The translations under genes were made by a program, and so were the position numbers. The notes below the pieces were generated by a model that saw only the letters and a program-made list of their open reading frames with translations, had not been told where the DNA came from and ran no database searches. From assembly GCA_902506225.1 (NCBI GenBank), contig LR733345.1:1674001-1738000 (forward strand): 64,000 nucleotides of DNA, in the 5' to 3' direction. Positions 8,062-16,698 of the stretch are shown here, piece by piece (the stretch's first letter is position 1; the number at the start of each line of letters is the position of its first letter). This DNA comes from Faucicola sp902506225. Its GTDB lineage: Bacteria > Pseudomonadota > Gammaproteobacteria > Pseudomonadales > Moraxellaceae.

Positions 8062-10308
8062 ATGACAGACAGCAATACAACGCCCGTCGGGCAAACTTTT
8101 CACATTGTCATCACTTGTGCGGATGGGCTAGAGATTCCCTTGCAAACTGAGCTGGCAAGCTTTGGTATAGATACACAAATTGAGCGCACGGGTCGGCTGA
8201 TGGCGACATTGACGTTGGCGCAGATTTATCAAGTTTGTCTATGGTCTCGTGTGGCATCACGGGTATTGTTACCACTGGGCAAAAAGAACATCAATCCGGA
8301 GTACGATATTGCAGAGCAGCTCTATACCTTTGCCAAAACTGTCAAATGGACCCAGTTGTTTGATTTAGAGCAGACCTTTGCGATTCGTTTGACCCTAGAT
8401 AAGCGCGTACAAGCCAACCAGCAATTCACCATGCTGCGTGTCAAAGATGCGATTGCCGACCAATTTAACGAGCAGTTCGGTCGTCGCCCCAATGTCGATA
8501 AAAACCCCGATTTTGGCATTGTCGCTACTGTGGGTGACAAACAAGCTGAATTGTATTTAGACTTATCAGGTACCAGTTTGCACCGCCGTGGTTATCGTGC
8601 TGCGATGACCGAAGCGCCACTCAAAGAAAACTTGGCGGCTGCCCTGCTCTATAGCGTGAATTTTCACACCACCCAATTTGACAGTATCGTCGACCCGATG
8701 TGCGGCTCAGGCACGCTGATTATTGAAGCCTTGCTGATGAGCGCAGATTATGCCGTAGGACTGGATAAAGCCGATAGCCAATTTGGGTTTTACGCATGGC
8801 AACATCATGACACTGCGCTTTGGGAGTCAATGGTGCAAGACGCGCAAGCCCGTTTTCATCATCGCTTAAATGCCATGGCAAATGGCGAGATGCCCGCGGT
8901 ATTTGCTTTTGATATGGACTCAGGCGCAGTTCGAGCCACGCACAAAAACTTAATCGCCGCAGGTTTGACGCCTATCATCAACCGTATTACCTTGCAGCAG
9001 CGCTCACTGGCGACACTTAATTTGGCACTAGAAAAACAAGTCAATGGCTGGGTCAATCCCCTGTTTATCACCAACCCACCGTATGGTGAGCGTCTGGGTG
9101 AAGAAGAATTGATTAAACCCTTGTATCAAGGTTTGGGTAAAAAATTGCAAGCCCTGTTTGCAGACAGCCCTGCCAAAGTGACTTTGGGTGTACTCGCTGC
9201 CAAAGTTGAACAAGCTGACGTACTACCGCTTGCCGAGCCAAAAACCCTGCGCTGTCATAATGGTGCTCTTACCGTGTATTTTCGTTATGGTGAACTGTTA
9301 AAGAGCAAAGACACACCGCTGATTACGCGTTTTGAAAAACGTGAAATCGCCGTAGAAGAAGGTCAAGATTTTATCAATCGACTACAAAAAAATCTTGCCA
9401 ATCTGCGCAAGCTTGCTCACAAACAAGCTGTGACCAATCTGCGGGTGTATGATGCCGACTTACCTGATTTTAAAATAGCGGTGGATGTGTATGACGAATT
9501 TGTGCATGTGCAAGAATATGCCGCCCCCAAATCAATCCCGTTAGAGACCGCCAAAAAACGCTTTAATCTAGCGCTGCATGGCGTGCGTGAAGCCTTGCAA
9601 GTGAACCGTGAGCAAGTGTTTATCAAAACACGCGCCCGCCAATCCGGCAATGAGCAGTATGAGAAAAAAGCCAATTCGGGTAAGTTCCATGTGGTCAGCG
9701 AGCCAACCGCCAACAACCAACGGGCGTATTTTTTGGTGAACTTTAGCGATTATTTGGATACAGGGTTATTCCTTGACCATCGCAGCCTCCGAAAAATTAT
9801 TGCAGAAAACGCACGCGGTAAAACGGTGCTTAATCTGTTTGCTTATACTTGTACTGCCAGTGTGCATGCAGCATTGGGCGGGGCAAAAGCGGTGACATCG
9901 GTGGATTTATCACAAAACTATCTGGATTGGGGACGCAAAAATTTTGCCCTAAACGGCTTGCCAGATTTGCCAAGCTACCAGTTTATTGCCCAAGATATTT
10001 TTGAATGGATTAAAAGCAATACCGAGCAGTACGATGTGATTTTTATCGATCCGCCGACTTTTTCCAACTCCAAAAAATTTCAAGGTACCTTTGATGTGCA
10101 GCGCGACCACGTACCGCTTATCAACCGTGCCATGAATCGCTTATCCGCTGAAGGCGTGTTGTATTTTTCCAATAACTTTACCAAATTTGTGCTCGATGAC
10201 GAAATTAACAACCGTTATCACGTTGAAGCCTTGACTGGGCAAACGATTGGTTTCGATTATGACCTGAAAAAACCCATTCATCAATCTTGGGCTATCCGGC
10301 ATCGATGA
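8062..10308 (+). CDS. rlmL: Bifunctional 23S rRNA methyltransferase RlmKL
   Basis: The two-headed enzyme methylates G2445 (N2, RlmL half) and G2069 (N7, RlmK half) of 23S rRNA. The order is an N-terminal THUMP domain (about 10-150), an RlmL methylase with DPMCGSGT and the catalytic NPPYGER (about 337), then the RlmK half with LNLFAYTC and DPPTFSNSKKF (about 660). The start is the ATG at 8062; an in-frame TTG at 8050 is unlikely. The 748-residue length matches the fused gammaproteobacterial form. Confidence 0.95.
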   Translation: MTDSNTTPVGQTFHIVITCADGLEIPLQTELASFGIDTQIERTGRLMATLTLAQIYQVCLWSRVASRVLLPLGKKNINPEYDIAEQLYTFAKTVKWTQLFDLEQTFAIRLTLDKRVQANQQFTMLRVKDAIADQFNEQFGRRPNVDKNPDFGIVATVGDKQAELYLDLSGTSLHRRGYRAAMTEAPLKENLAAALLYSVNFHTTQFDSIVDPMCGSGTLIIEALLMSADYAVGLDKADSQFGFYAWQHHDTALWESMVQDAQARFHHRLNAMANGEMPAVFAFDMDSGAVRATHKNLIAAGLTPIINRITLQQRSLATLNLALEKQVNGWVNPLFITNPPYGERLGEEELIKPLYQGLGKKLQALFADSPAKVTLGVLAAKVEQADVLPLAEPKTLRCHNGALTVYFRYGELLKSKDTPLITRFEKREIAVEEGQDFINRLQKNLANLRKLAHKQAVTNLRVYDADLPDFKIAVDVYDEFVHVQEYAAPKSIPLETAKKRFNLALHGVREALQVNREQVFIKTRARQSGNEQYEKKANSGKFHVVSEPTANNQRAYFLVNFSDYLDTGLFLDHRSLRKIIAENARGKTVLNLFAYTCTASVHAALGGAKAVTSVDLSQNYLDWGRKNFALNGLPDLPSYQFIAQDIFEWIKSNTEQYDVIFIDPPTFSNSKKFQGTFDVQRDHVPLINRAMNRLSAEGVLYFSNNFTKFVLDDEINNRYHVEALTGQTIGFDYDLKKPIHQSWAIRHR

Positions 10309-10323
10309 TTGGTCAATGATATA

Positions 10324-10366
10324 GTCAAACAGCGAGGGTACATAAGCGGTATCATCGCTGTTTGAC
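10324..10366. terminator. Convergent-gene hairpin
   Basis: GTCAAACAGCGA (10324-10335) and TCGCTGTTTGAC (10355-10366) pair perfectly over 12 bp around 19 bases. It lies between rlmL (+) and the META lipoprotein (-). No strong T-run follows, so it is a weak or factor-assisted terminator. Confidence 0.6.
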
Positions 10367-10374
10367 GACCAAAA

Positions 10375-11229
10375 TTAGTTGGCAATGAACTGTGTTTCAA
10401 TCACGCTATCAAGCTTATAAAGGTTGCCGTAACCTTTGGTATCGGTCGGTGGGGTGCGATAGCGAGTCAAGCGCAAAACCCGCTGTGCGCTTTTGTCATG
10501 ACGATAACCCATGATGGGCGCATCGAGAAGATGCCATTGACCCACTGCTGTTTTTAGTCCCTGCGTGTCATAATTGATGTTACGCACTTCTAGGCACTTT
10601 CTATCGGTCACGTTGTCGCAATACTGCCATTTGGGTTTGACTTCCAAAAATACGGTTTCCCCTTTGCCGTATTTGACTTCAGGCTTTAATATGCCCTCCC
10701 AAATTAACCCAGTGCCGTCTGCTAGAGTTTGTTGCAACATTGCATGTGTTTGCCAGCTCATAATCATAACTGAGAGTTGACTTTGGCTTTGCATTTGCTG
10801 AGCCAACCAAGTTTCACTTTGTTGTAGAGAACAGCAATCCATCAAGGTACTCACCGCATTGGTGCTTGCCTGTAGTTTGTCCCCTTGTAACCTATAGCCA
10901 CTCGATAATTGATTACAGCCTACACTGTAACTGATTCGATTTTGGGTGAAATCAAGTGTTACCTTGTGGTTATCAATTTGCGGCTTCAAATGATCGGATG
11001 GTGGTGGATTGGTACTGTTGGGATAAGTATTCACGCCAGACAATTGCCAATGATAACTTTGCAAATCATCAACAGTGGGTGCTTTACCGATAAAGATGGG
11101 CAGCTGCACGTATGGCACTCTTTCACTAGGTACTGATAGGTTAGTATTCACCGTTTGGCAACCTGTCAGGGCAAGCATGAGCAATGCGCTGGTTTTAAAG
11201 CCACCTTTGACCACTCGATTGTTTATCAT
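10375..11229 (-). CDS. META and DUF4377 domain lipoprotein
   Basis: This is a 284-residue lipoprotein with signal peptide and lipobox LTGC (Cys24). Residues about 55-170 form a META/HslJ-like domain (YHWQLSGV..., VGCNQLSSGY, TLMDCC). Residues about 185-280 resemble DUF4377, with the CDNV...KCLEVR cysteine pair and a GQWHLLDAPIMGYRHD segment. META proteins such as HslJ are stress-linked envelope proteins of unclear biochemistry. A GGAT ribosome site lies seven bases before the ATG. No enzymatic role is claimed. Confidence 0.82.
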   Translation of the reverse strand: MINNRVVKGGFKTSALLMLALTGCQTVNTNLSVPSERVPYVQLPIFIGKAPTVDDLQSYHWQLSGVNTYPNSTNPPPSDHLKPQIDNHKVTLDFTQNRISYSVGCNQLSSGYRLQGDKLQASTNAVSTLMDCCSLQQSETWLAQQMQSQSQLSVMIMSWQTHAMLQQTLADGTGLIWEGILKPEVKYGKGETVFLEVKPKWQYCDNVTDRKCLEVRNINYDTQGLKTAVGQWHLLDAPIMGYRHDKSAQRVLRLTRYRTPPTDTKGYGNLYKLDSVIETQFIAN

Positions 11230-11300
11230 TGTTTATATCCATTATTACGCCATTAATCGAAGTTTAGCCAAATATTTTTGGTTATTCAGCATCCGTTCTG

Positions 11301-11340
11301 TAAATTTAGTTTAGTACCTTTAAATTTAGTTGAGTATCTT
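11301..11340. repeat. 20-bp tandem duplication
   Basis: Two adjacent 20-base units beginning TAAATTTAGTT differ at two positions (11301-11320 and 11321-11340). They lie upstream of the META lipoprotein gene and beyond the peroxiredoxin terminator. Confidence 0.8.
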
Positions 11341-11358
11341 TAATGGGAAAGTTGGCAT

Positions 11359-11388
11359 AAAAAAACCCAGTCAGGCGACTAGGTTTTT
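11359..11388 (-). terminator. Rho-independent terminator of the 1-Cys peroxiredoxin
   Basis: On the minus strand a stem formed by AAAAACCTAGTC / GACTGGGTTTTT (one mismatch) with a 4-base loop is followed by a U-run. It lies 24 bases after the peroxiredoxin stop codon. Confidence 0.88.
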
Positions 11389-11411
11389 GATTTTAAGCTT
11401 AACATAAACGG

Positions 11412-12050
11412 TTATTTATTCGGTTGTGGCGTGGTGCGCAGATAAGGCTTAATTTCTTTATGACCTTTTGGGAATTTTGCCGCGATTTCTTCGTTTTTGA
11501 CGCTCGGCGGGATAATCACATCGTCCCCGTCTTGCCACTCAACTGGCGTTGCAATGCCATAATTATCTGACAATTGCAAGGCATCAATCACCCGTAAAAT
11601 TTCATTGAAGTTACGACCGACAGCGGCTGGGTAAGTGAAAGTTAACCGCAGTTTATGCTGTGGATCGATAATGAATACACTACGAACCGTGTGCGTGGTT
11701 GACGCATTTGGGTGAATCATGTCGTAAGCTTCCGATACTTTTTTATCCGCGTCCGCAATGATGGGGAAATTCACCTCGCAGCCTTGGGTTTCTGAGATAT
11801 CGCCTGCCCAAGCTTTGTGATCTTCGACACTATCGACTGATAAAGCAATCGGTTTGACATGGCGCTTTTTGAATTCATCACCCAATGATGCCGTGCGTCC
11901 TAACTCCGTGGTACAAACTGGGGTAAAGTCTGCCGGATGTGAGAATAAAACCACCCAGTTATCACCTTGCCAATCGTAAAAATTGATGTTGCCTTCGGTG
12001 GTTTGTGCGTCAAAATTTGGTGCCGTGTCGCCAATTCGTAATTGTGCCAT
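11412..12050 (-). CDS. 1-Cys peroxiredoxin (Prx6 family)
   Basis: This 212-residue cytoplasmic peroxidase has the motif PADFTPVCTTELGR with the peroxidatic Cys46. The C-terminal extension (VEWQDGDDVIIPPSV...FPKGHKEIKPYLR) is typical of Prx6-type enzymes and absent from AhpC. It detoxifies hydrogen peroxide and organic hydroperoxides. A strong AGGAG site sits seven bases before the ATG. It is a single-gene unit with its own terminator. Confidence 0.94.
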   Translation of the reverse strand: MAQLRIGDTAPNFDAQTTEGNINFYDWQGDNWVVLFSHPADFTPVCTTELGRTASLGDEFKKRHVKPIALSVDSVEDHKAWAGDISETQGCEVNFPIIADADKKVSEAYDMIHPNASTTHTVRSVFIIDPQHKLRLTFTYPAAVGRNFNEILRVIDALQLSDNYGIATPVEWQDGDDVIIPPSVKNEEIAAKFPKGHKEIKPYLRTTPQPNK

Positions 12051-12222
12051 CGCTAACTCCTTATAATTTGATTAATAGTATGGTTATTGTTTGATATCGG
12101 TCTATTACAGAGACTCAGCAAAATTTTAACAGATTCTAAATTCATTAATCATGACTTTTTGCGAATCTTTGTTTCTAAAAAGGCATAAGCACTCTACGAT
12201 AGGCTGTTTTATAGTAAAGGTT

Positions 12223-13221
12223 TTAATCAAATTCCGCAGTCTTTAGAAACTGCGCCACCACGTTAAACTGTCCAGCAGTGGTATCTTCTTCATACATGGC
12301 TTGGCGAAACGCATTGGAATTGGCAATGCCTGAGGTATACCAAGCAATATGTTTACGAGCGATACGACACCCCGAGTATTCGCCATAAAACGCATAAATC
12401 TCTTGCAAATGGCTTAATACAATCTCCTTTAACTCATCCATCGTTGGACTGGGCAAGATTTCACCAGTCTTTAGGTAATGGGCAATGTCGCGAAAAATCC
12501 AGGGCTGCCCTTGCCCTGCCCGCCCAATCATAATGCCATCGGCGCCTGTTTGCTCATATACTTGTTTGGCTTTTTGCGGGCTGTCGATATCCCCATTGAC
12601 GATAACAGGAATGGTGAGAAGATTTTTGACCTCTTTAATTAACTCATAGCGAGCGCTGCCCAGATATTTATCTTCGCGGGTGCGTCCATGTATCACAATC
12701 ATGGCGATACCTGCCGCTTCTGCCATTTTTGCGACACGTAAAATATTTTCTTCGCCATTGGCATAGCCTAGACGGGTTTTTAGCGTGACTGGCACATCCA
12801 CTGCATTGACCGTGGCATCCAATAATCGCTTGACCAAGTCTTCATCTTTGAGCAGCGCAGAACCCGCAAGCTTTTTGCAAACTTTTTTTGCAGGACAACC
12901 CATATTGATATCGACAATTTGCGCCCCATTGGCAACTTGATAGCGAGCGGCTTCGGCGATTTTTCCTGGGTCTGAGCCAGCGATTTGCGCAGAAACGGGC
13001 GCGATTTCACCCTCAAAATTGGCACGATATAGTGTTTTGTGATGGGCAAATAGCGTGGCATCAGACGTCATCATCTCCGACACGGCATGCCCTGCGCCAA
13101 AGGACTTAGCCAGCATGCGAAAAGGCTTATCAGTGACGCCTGCCATCGGGGCAACGATGATGCGGTTGGCGATGGTCTGGTCGCCGATATTGAGGGGGGT
13201 GAGCAATGGATGGTTGGACAT
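12223..13221 (-). CDS. dusB: tRNA-dihydrouridine synthase DusB
   Basis: This flavoenzyme reduces uridine in the tRNA D-loop. The N-terminal TIM barrel begins with APMAGVTDKPFR; the catalytic Cys109 lies in INMGCPAKKVCKK; FMN-binding segments (IVNGDI, IMIGRAGQGQPW) follow, then the helical tRNA-binding domain. The 332-residue length is standard. In enterobacteria dusB is followed by fis; here no gene follows on the same strand, so that operon is not conserved. Confidence 0.94.
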   Translation of the reverse strand: MSNHPLLTPLNIGDQTIANRIIVAPMAGVTDKPFRMLAKSFGAGHAVSEMMTSDATLFAHHKTLYRANFEGEIAPVSAQIAGSDPGKIAEAARYQVANGAQIVDINMGCPAKKVCKKLAGSALLKDEDLVKRLLDATVNAVDVPVTLKTRLGYANGEENILRVAKMAEAAGIAMIVIHGRTREDKYLGSARYELIKEVKNLLTIPVIVNGDIDSPQKAKQVYEQTGADGIMIGRAGQGQPWIFRDIAHYLKTGEILPSPTMDELKEIVLSHLQEIYAFYGEYSGCRIARKHIAWYTSGIANSNAFRQAMYEEDTTAGQFNVVAQFLKTAEFD

Positions 13222-13435
13222 AAATACAAAAGAATAATGGGCTCAAAAATGGGGGAATATTATAACTTTTATTGTCCAGGCTTTGGCTAAAAATATTACG
13301 CATTTATCATACTCCCCATTTCCTCCTCTTTTAAACAATCGGGTGAGTTTTTATATCAATTTTTTACGATTATTTATCTGTTTGTCATATAGACTTAACC
13401 TAATAGAAGTTTAATAGTGTCATACTCATCAATTT

Positions 13436-13459
13436 TTTAGACATAGATTTAGACATAGA
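13436..13459. repeat. 12-bp perfect tandem duplication
   Basis: TTTAGACATAGA occurs twice without a gap (13436-13447, 13448-13459), just upstream of the small membrane-protein frame at 13475. Confidence 0.85.
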
Positions 13460-13474
13460 AATGGGCATAAACAT

Positions 13475-13657
13475 ATGTTAAAACAGCTTAAACTTTGGTA
13501 TCGAGGCGGTAAGCATGTCAATGGCGAAGTGGTTTATCAGCTGCCCCATTGGTCTGCTAGGTTAGTCCGTCGCACGGTTGATTTTGTTTCACTTGAATGG
13601 AAGTGGTTATTGGCATTTTTATGCCTAATCATGATAATTCTTATTATCGCTATTTGA
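13475..13657 (+). CDS. Possible small single-pass membrane protein
   Basis: The 60-residue frame has a basic N-terminal half (KQLKLWYRGG, RLVRRTV) and a strongly hydrophobic C-terminal helix (KWLLAFLCLIMIILIIAI), the pattern of a tail-anchored or small membrane protein. It fills the gap between dusB (divergent) and rlmN (downstream, same strand), and the amphipathic/hydrophobic organisation looks selected. There is only a weak GGG ribosome site. The stop codon falls inside a 15-bp tandem duplication, so the C-terminus may vary between strains. The family is unknown. Confidence 0.5.
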   Translation: MLKQLKLWYRGGKHVNGEVVYQLPHWSARLVRRTVDFVSLEWKWLLAFLCLIMIILIIAI

Positions 13658-13676
13658 TTCGTCGCTATTTGATTTG
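13647..13676. repeat. 15-bp tandem duplication spanning a stop codon
   Basis: TCGCTATTTGATTCG (13647-13661) is followed by TCGCTATTTGATTTG (13662-13676) and a partial third copy. The first copy contains the TGA that ends the small membrane-protein frame. Confidence 0.82.
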
Positions 13677-13829
13677 TCGATATTTTACCCATTTAGCCAT
13701 GCCAATTTGGGCAATATGAGGTAAAGATATTGTATATAAAGCCGCTAACAAGTCACTATGTTTTACCATGACAAATAGTTGAGATTTTAGTATACTATCT
13801 TGTTTATTTGACACGCTTACACCACCGCT

Positions 13830-15029
13830 ATGACCCAAATTCCTGTCATTCAAAACCCAGAAATGGTCAATCCCCAAGACCTTACCGCAAAAACCAATTT
13901 ACTTGGCATGAGTAAGGCTGAGCTTGGACAATTTTTTGTAAGTCTCGGCGAAAAACCGTTTCGTGCCACCCAAGTCATGAAGTGGATTTATCAGTTTGGC
14001 GTGACCGATTTTTATCAAATGACGAATCTGTCAAAAAAACTACAAGAAACATTGGATGAAGTAGCAACTGTCACCCCACCTACTGTCAAGTTTAAACAAT
14101 TTAGCGAAGATGGCACCCGCAAATGGGTATTTGAAGTAGCGGGTGGCTCGCTGGTCGAAACTGTACTTATCCCTGCGGACGATAACAAACAGTTTGGACG
14201 TAAAACCTTGTGTATTTCATCACAAGTCGGCTGTGCGCTTGACTGCTCGTTTTGTAGCACCGGCAAACAAGGCTTTGAGCGGGATTTATCGCCTAGCGAA
14301 ATTATCGGACAGCTGTGGGTGGCCAACCAGTCTTATATGGAAAATGTGCCAGTCACTGAACGTGAAAATCGGGTGACCAATGTGGTGATGATGGGCATGG
14401 GTGAACCGCTGTTAAATTATGAGCCCGTGGTAGCCAGTATGTCATTGATGCTCGATGATTTTGGTTTTGGCTTGTCCAAACGCCGCGTCACGCTATCAAC
14501 ATCGGGTATTGTGCCAAAGATGTATGAGCTCGCCAAAGACATTGATGTGGCACTTGCCATTAGCCTACATGCACCCAACGACGAACTGCGTAACGAACTG
14601 GTACCCATCAATAAAAAATATCCACTCAAAGAACTGATAGCCGCTGCCAAATCTTATGTATATGACGAAAACCCCCGTCATAAAAAACACGTCACCATCG
14701 AATATGTGATGTTAAAAGACGTCAATGACACTGATGAACACGCCCGTCAGCTGGTCAATCTACTCAAAGATTTGCCCTGCAAAATCAATTTAATTCCGTT
14801 TAATCCGTTCCCGCATGCGCCTTACGGACGCTCTAGTAACAATCGTATCCATGCGTTTAGCAATATCCTGAACCAAGCAGGCTTTGTCTGTACCATTCGC
14901 CAAACCCGCGGCGATGACATTGATGCGGCATGTGGTCAATTGGTTGGACAAGTCACCGATAAAACCCGTCGAGCAAAACAGTGGCAAGAAAAAGTGTCCA
15001 AAACATTACAATCTAAAGCATCTCATTAA
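13830..15029 (+). CDS. rlmN: Dual-specificity RNA methyltransferase RlmN
   Basis: This radical-SAM enzyme methylates C2 of A2503 in 23S rRNA and A37 of some tRNAs. The CxxxCxxC iron-sulfur motif is Cys135/Cys139/Cys142 (CALDCSFC). The GMGEPLLNY segment binds SAM, and the C-terminal methyl-carrying Cys lies in DDIDAACGQL. The 399-residue length includes a short N-terminal extension. In related genomes pilW follows directly; here an IS200/IS605-type element begins about 10 bases after the stop codon. Confidence 0.96.
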   Translation: MTQIPVIQNPEMVNPQDLTAKTNLLGMSKAELGQFFVSLGEKPFRATQVMKWIYQFGVTDFYQMTNLSKKLQETLDEVATVTPPTVKFKQFSEDGTRKWVFEVAGGSLVETVLIPADDNKQFGRKTLCISSQVGCALDCSFCSTGKQGFERDLSPSEIIGQLWVANQSYMENVPVTERENRVTNVVMMGMGEPLLNYEPVVASMSLMLDDFGFGLSKRRVTLSTSGIVPKMYELAKDIDVALAISLHAPNDELRNELVPINKKYPLKELIAAAKSYVYDENPRHKKHVTIEYVMLKDVNDTDEHARQLVNLLKDLPCKINLIPFNPFPHAPYGRSSNNRIHAFSNILNQAGFVCTIRQTRGDDIDAACGQLVGQVTDKTRRAKQWQEKVSKTLQSKASH

Positions 15030-15043
15030 ATCTTTTATCCTCC

Positions 15044-15087
15044 GTTGCCGTAAAACCACCGACTTTAGGCGGTGGATATAAGGCAAC
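15044..15087. repeat. Left-end nested hairpin of the IS element
   Basis: An outer stem GTTGCC / GGCAAC encloses an inner stem CCACCG / CGGTGG with loop ACTTTAGG. This is the kind of subterminal structure that TnpA binds as single-stranded DNA. It lies 30 bases beyond the tnpA stop codon. Confidence 0.8.
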
Positions 15088-15117
15088 TCCGCAATCATGC
15101 TTACACACAGATGGTAT

Positions 15118-15528
15118 TTAGTGCGGTGTATTCTGTTGTTCGATATACTGGCGGATAATCTCAATTGGAGCACCGCCACAACTACCTGCAAAATAGCTAG
15201 GCGACCATAACGCATCCCCCCATAACTGCTCTTTAAGAGACGGATATTCTTTTTTACGCAATAACCGACTAGACACGCCTTTCAAGCTATTCACCAAACT
15301 AGAAATAGCCACTTTGGGCGGATAAACCACCAGTAAATGCACATGGTCACTTTCACCGTCAAACTCTACTAGTTGCGCCTCAAACTTTGAACAAACTTTC
15401 TCAAAGATGGCTTGCATATCGTCTAAAATCTCTTTGGTAAATACTTTTTTGCGGTATTTAGCCACAAAGACCAAGTGCGCATGAAGGTTGTAAACAACGT
15501 GCCTACCACGTCTTAAATCGTTTGACAT
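15118..15528 (-). CDS. tnpA: IS200/IS605 transposase TnpA (HUH/Y1)
   Basis: This 136-residue single-domain Y1 transposase cuts and rejoins single-stranded DNA at the element ends. The metal-binding HUH motif is His62-Val-His64 (SDHVHLL), and the nucleophilic tyrosine is Tyr128 (IRQYIEQQ). The N-terminal segment HVVYNLHAHLVFVAKYRKKVF is the usual TnpA start. The length is normal and there are no disruptions. Confidence 0.94.
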   Translation of the reverse strand: MSNDLRRGRHVVYNLHAHLVFVAKYRKKVFTKEILDDMQAIFEKVCSKFEAQLVEFDGESDHVHLLVVYPPKVAISSLVNSLKGVSSRLLRKKEYPSLKEQLWGDALWSPSYFAGSCGGAPIEIIRQYIEQQNTPH

Positions 15529-15576
15529 ATAATTAGACCAAATGTAAAATATAAAAACCCAATTATACTTAAACCT

Positions 15577-16680
15577 ATGAAAACACTCAAGCTACGCATA
15601 CGAGATAAACACACAGCAAAGCTTAACCGCCTAAGCGGTGCAGTTAATTTCGTATGGAACTATGTCAATGCGTTAAGCTACGAGCATCTTAAGCGTACTG
15701 GCAAATTCTTTAGTGCGTATGATTTAAACGAATACACCAAAGGTAGCGGTGAACTGGTTGGCTTACACTCGCAAACCATTCAAGCCATCAACGAAACCCA
15801 CGCCAAAGCTAGAAAACAATTCAAAAAAGCCAAACTATCATGGCGAACCAATAACCCAAAATCAAAACGTAAATCGCTAGGTTGGCTACCGTTTAAAAAA
15901 TCGGCTATTAAGCATATTGCCACGTACCAAACAGGCAAAAAGGGCTTAAAATCCACCTTACAACTATCTTTAGCCAAAGGGCAGAAACTAATCATCGACC
16001 TATGGGACAGCTACAACCTTAGCCTATATCAAATTAACACACTAGAAATCGTCCAAGACAGCCGTAACCGTTGGTATGCCTGTATCACTGTTAAAGAATA
16101 CCCTAAAACCACTTGTGGAACTGGTAGTGTAGGCATAGATTTAGGTTTAAAAGACAGTGCCACCGCCTCAAATGGCGACAAACTACAAATCAAGCAAACG
16201 CTAAAATATGCAAAACAATTAGCTATAGCCCAACGCTCAAACAACAAAAAACGTATCAAGGCTATCCATGCCAAAATCAAACATACACGGCAAGACCTGA
16301 TACACAAATTCACCACCCAATTAGTCAAAGACAATGCCCTAATCGTGGTCGGTGATGTGAAAACCACCCAATTTAACAGTAAAAAAGGCAAACTCGCCAA
16401 ATCGGTATATGATGCAGGTTGGTTTGAACTCAAGCGACAACTGACCTACAAATGCGAGAACGCAGGTTGCCGTTTTGAAATCGTGAATGAGAAATACACT
16501 ACCCAAACTTGCTCGTGCTGTGGCGATATGTCCAGTAGCTTGAGCGGTAGAGCAGGTTTGCGAATAAGAGAATGGACTTGTGCAACGTGTGGCACACGGC
16601 ATGATAGAGATATTAACGCCAGTAAGAACATTCTTGCGGTTGGGCTTAACCGTCTTGTAGAAGGAATCCCCTCACTTTAG
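15577..16680 (+). CDS. tnpB: RNA-guided endonuclease TnpB (IS605 OrfB)
   Basis: This 367-residue ancestor-type Cas12 nuclease uses an RNA from the element's right end to cut DNA at empty target sites. The RuvC-I Asp is D188 (GIDLGLKD), the zinc finger uses C312, C315, C335 and C338, and the RuvC-III Asp is D345 (HDRDINASKNI). At the RuvC-II position the sequence reads VVGDV (259 Gly, 260 Asp) rather than the common E-D pair, so the catalytic glutamate may be supplied elsewhere. The stop codon TAG lies inside the loop of the right-end hairpin. The length and domain order are otherwise complete. Confidence 0.93.
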   Translation: MKTLKLRIRDKHTAKLNRLSGAVNFVWNYVNALSYEHLKRTGKFFSAYDLNEYTKGSGELVGLHSQTIQAINETHAKARKQFKKAKLSWRTNNPKSKRKSLGWLPFKKSAIKHIATYQTGKKGLKSTLQLSLAKGQKLIIDLWDSYNLSLYQINTLEIVQDSRNRWYACITVKEYPKTTCGTGSVGIDLGLKDSATASNGDKLQIKQTLKYAKQLAIAQRSNNKKRIKAIHAKIKHTRQDLIHKFTTQLVKDNALIVVGDVKTTQFNSKKGKLAKSVYDAGWFELKRQLTYKCENAGCRFEIVNEKYTTQTCSCCGDMSSSLSGRAGLRIREWTCATCGTRHDRDINASKNILAVGLNRLVEGIPSL

Positions 16681-16698
16681 GGAGGGGAGGAAGTCAAC
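16600..16698 (+). ncRNA. Predicted omega/reRNA scaffold at the tnpB 3' end
   Basis: In IS605-type elements the guide RNA for TnpB spans the end of tnpB and the right terminus, with the guide read from flanking DNA. Here the last part of tnpB, the GC-rich hairpin CCCCTC-ACTTTAGG-GAGGGG (16668-16687) and the terminal GTCAAC fit that layout. The guide would begin at about 16699. The 5' limit is a guess. Confidence 0.5.
16668..16687. repeat. Right-end hairpin of the IS element
   Basis: The stem CCCCTC / GAGGGG encloses the loop ACTTTAGG, identical to the left-end loop although the stems differ. It overlaps the last codons and stop of tnpB. Confidence 0.82.

Larger units (their letters stand above)
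15039..16698. mobile_element. IS200/IS605-family insertion sequence, divergent tnpA/tnpB
   Basis: The element contains an HUH transposase (tnpA, minus) and an RNA-guided nuclease gene (tnpB, plus) transcribed apart from a 48-base centre. There are no terminal inverted repeats, as expected. Each end instead carries a hairpin: the left at 15044-15087 and the right at 16668-16687, both with the loop ACTTTAGG. The right end is placed after GTCAAC, which resembles IS605-family right termini. The left end is placed after a TTTAT pentamer (15034-15038), the likely insertion target. Boundaries are inferred. Both genes look intact, so the element may be active. Confidence 0.85.

Noticed and set aside
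16029..16433. 134-codon minus-strand frame inside tnpB
   Set aside because: It is a shadow of tnpB, which shows complete motifs in its own frame.
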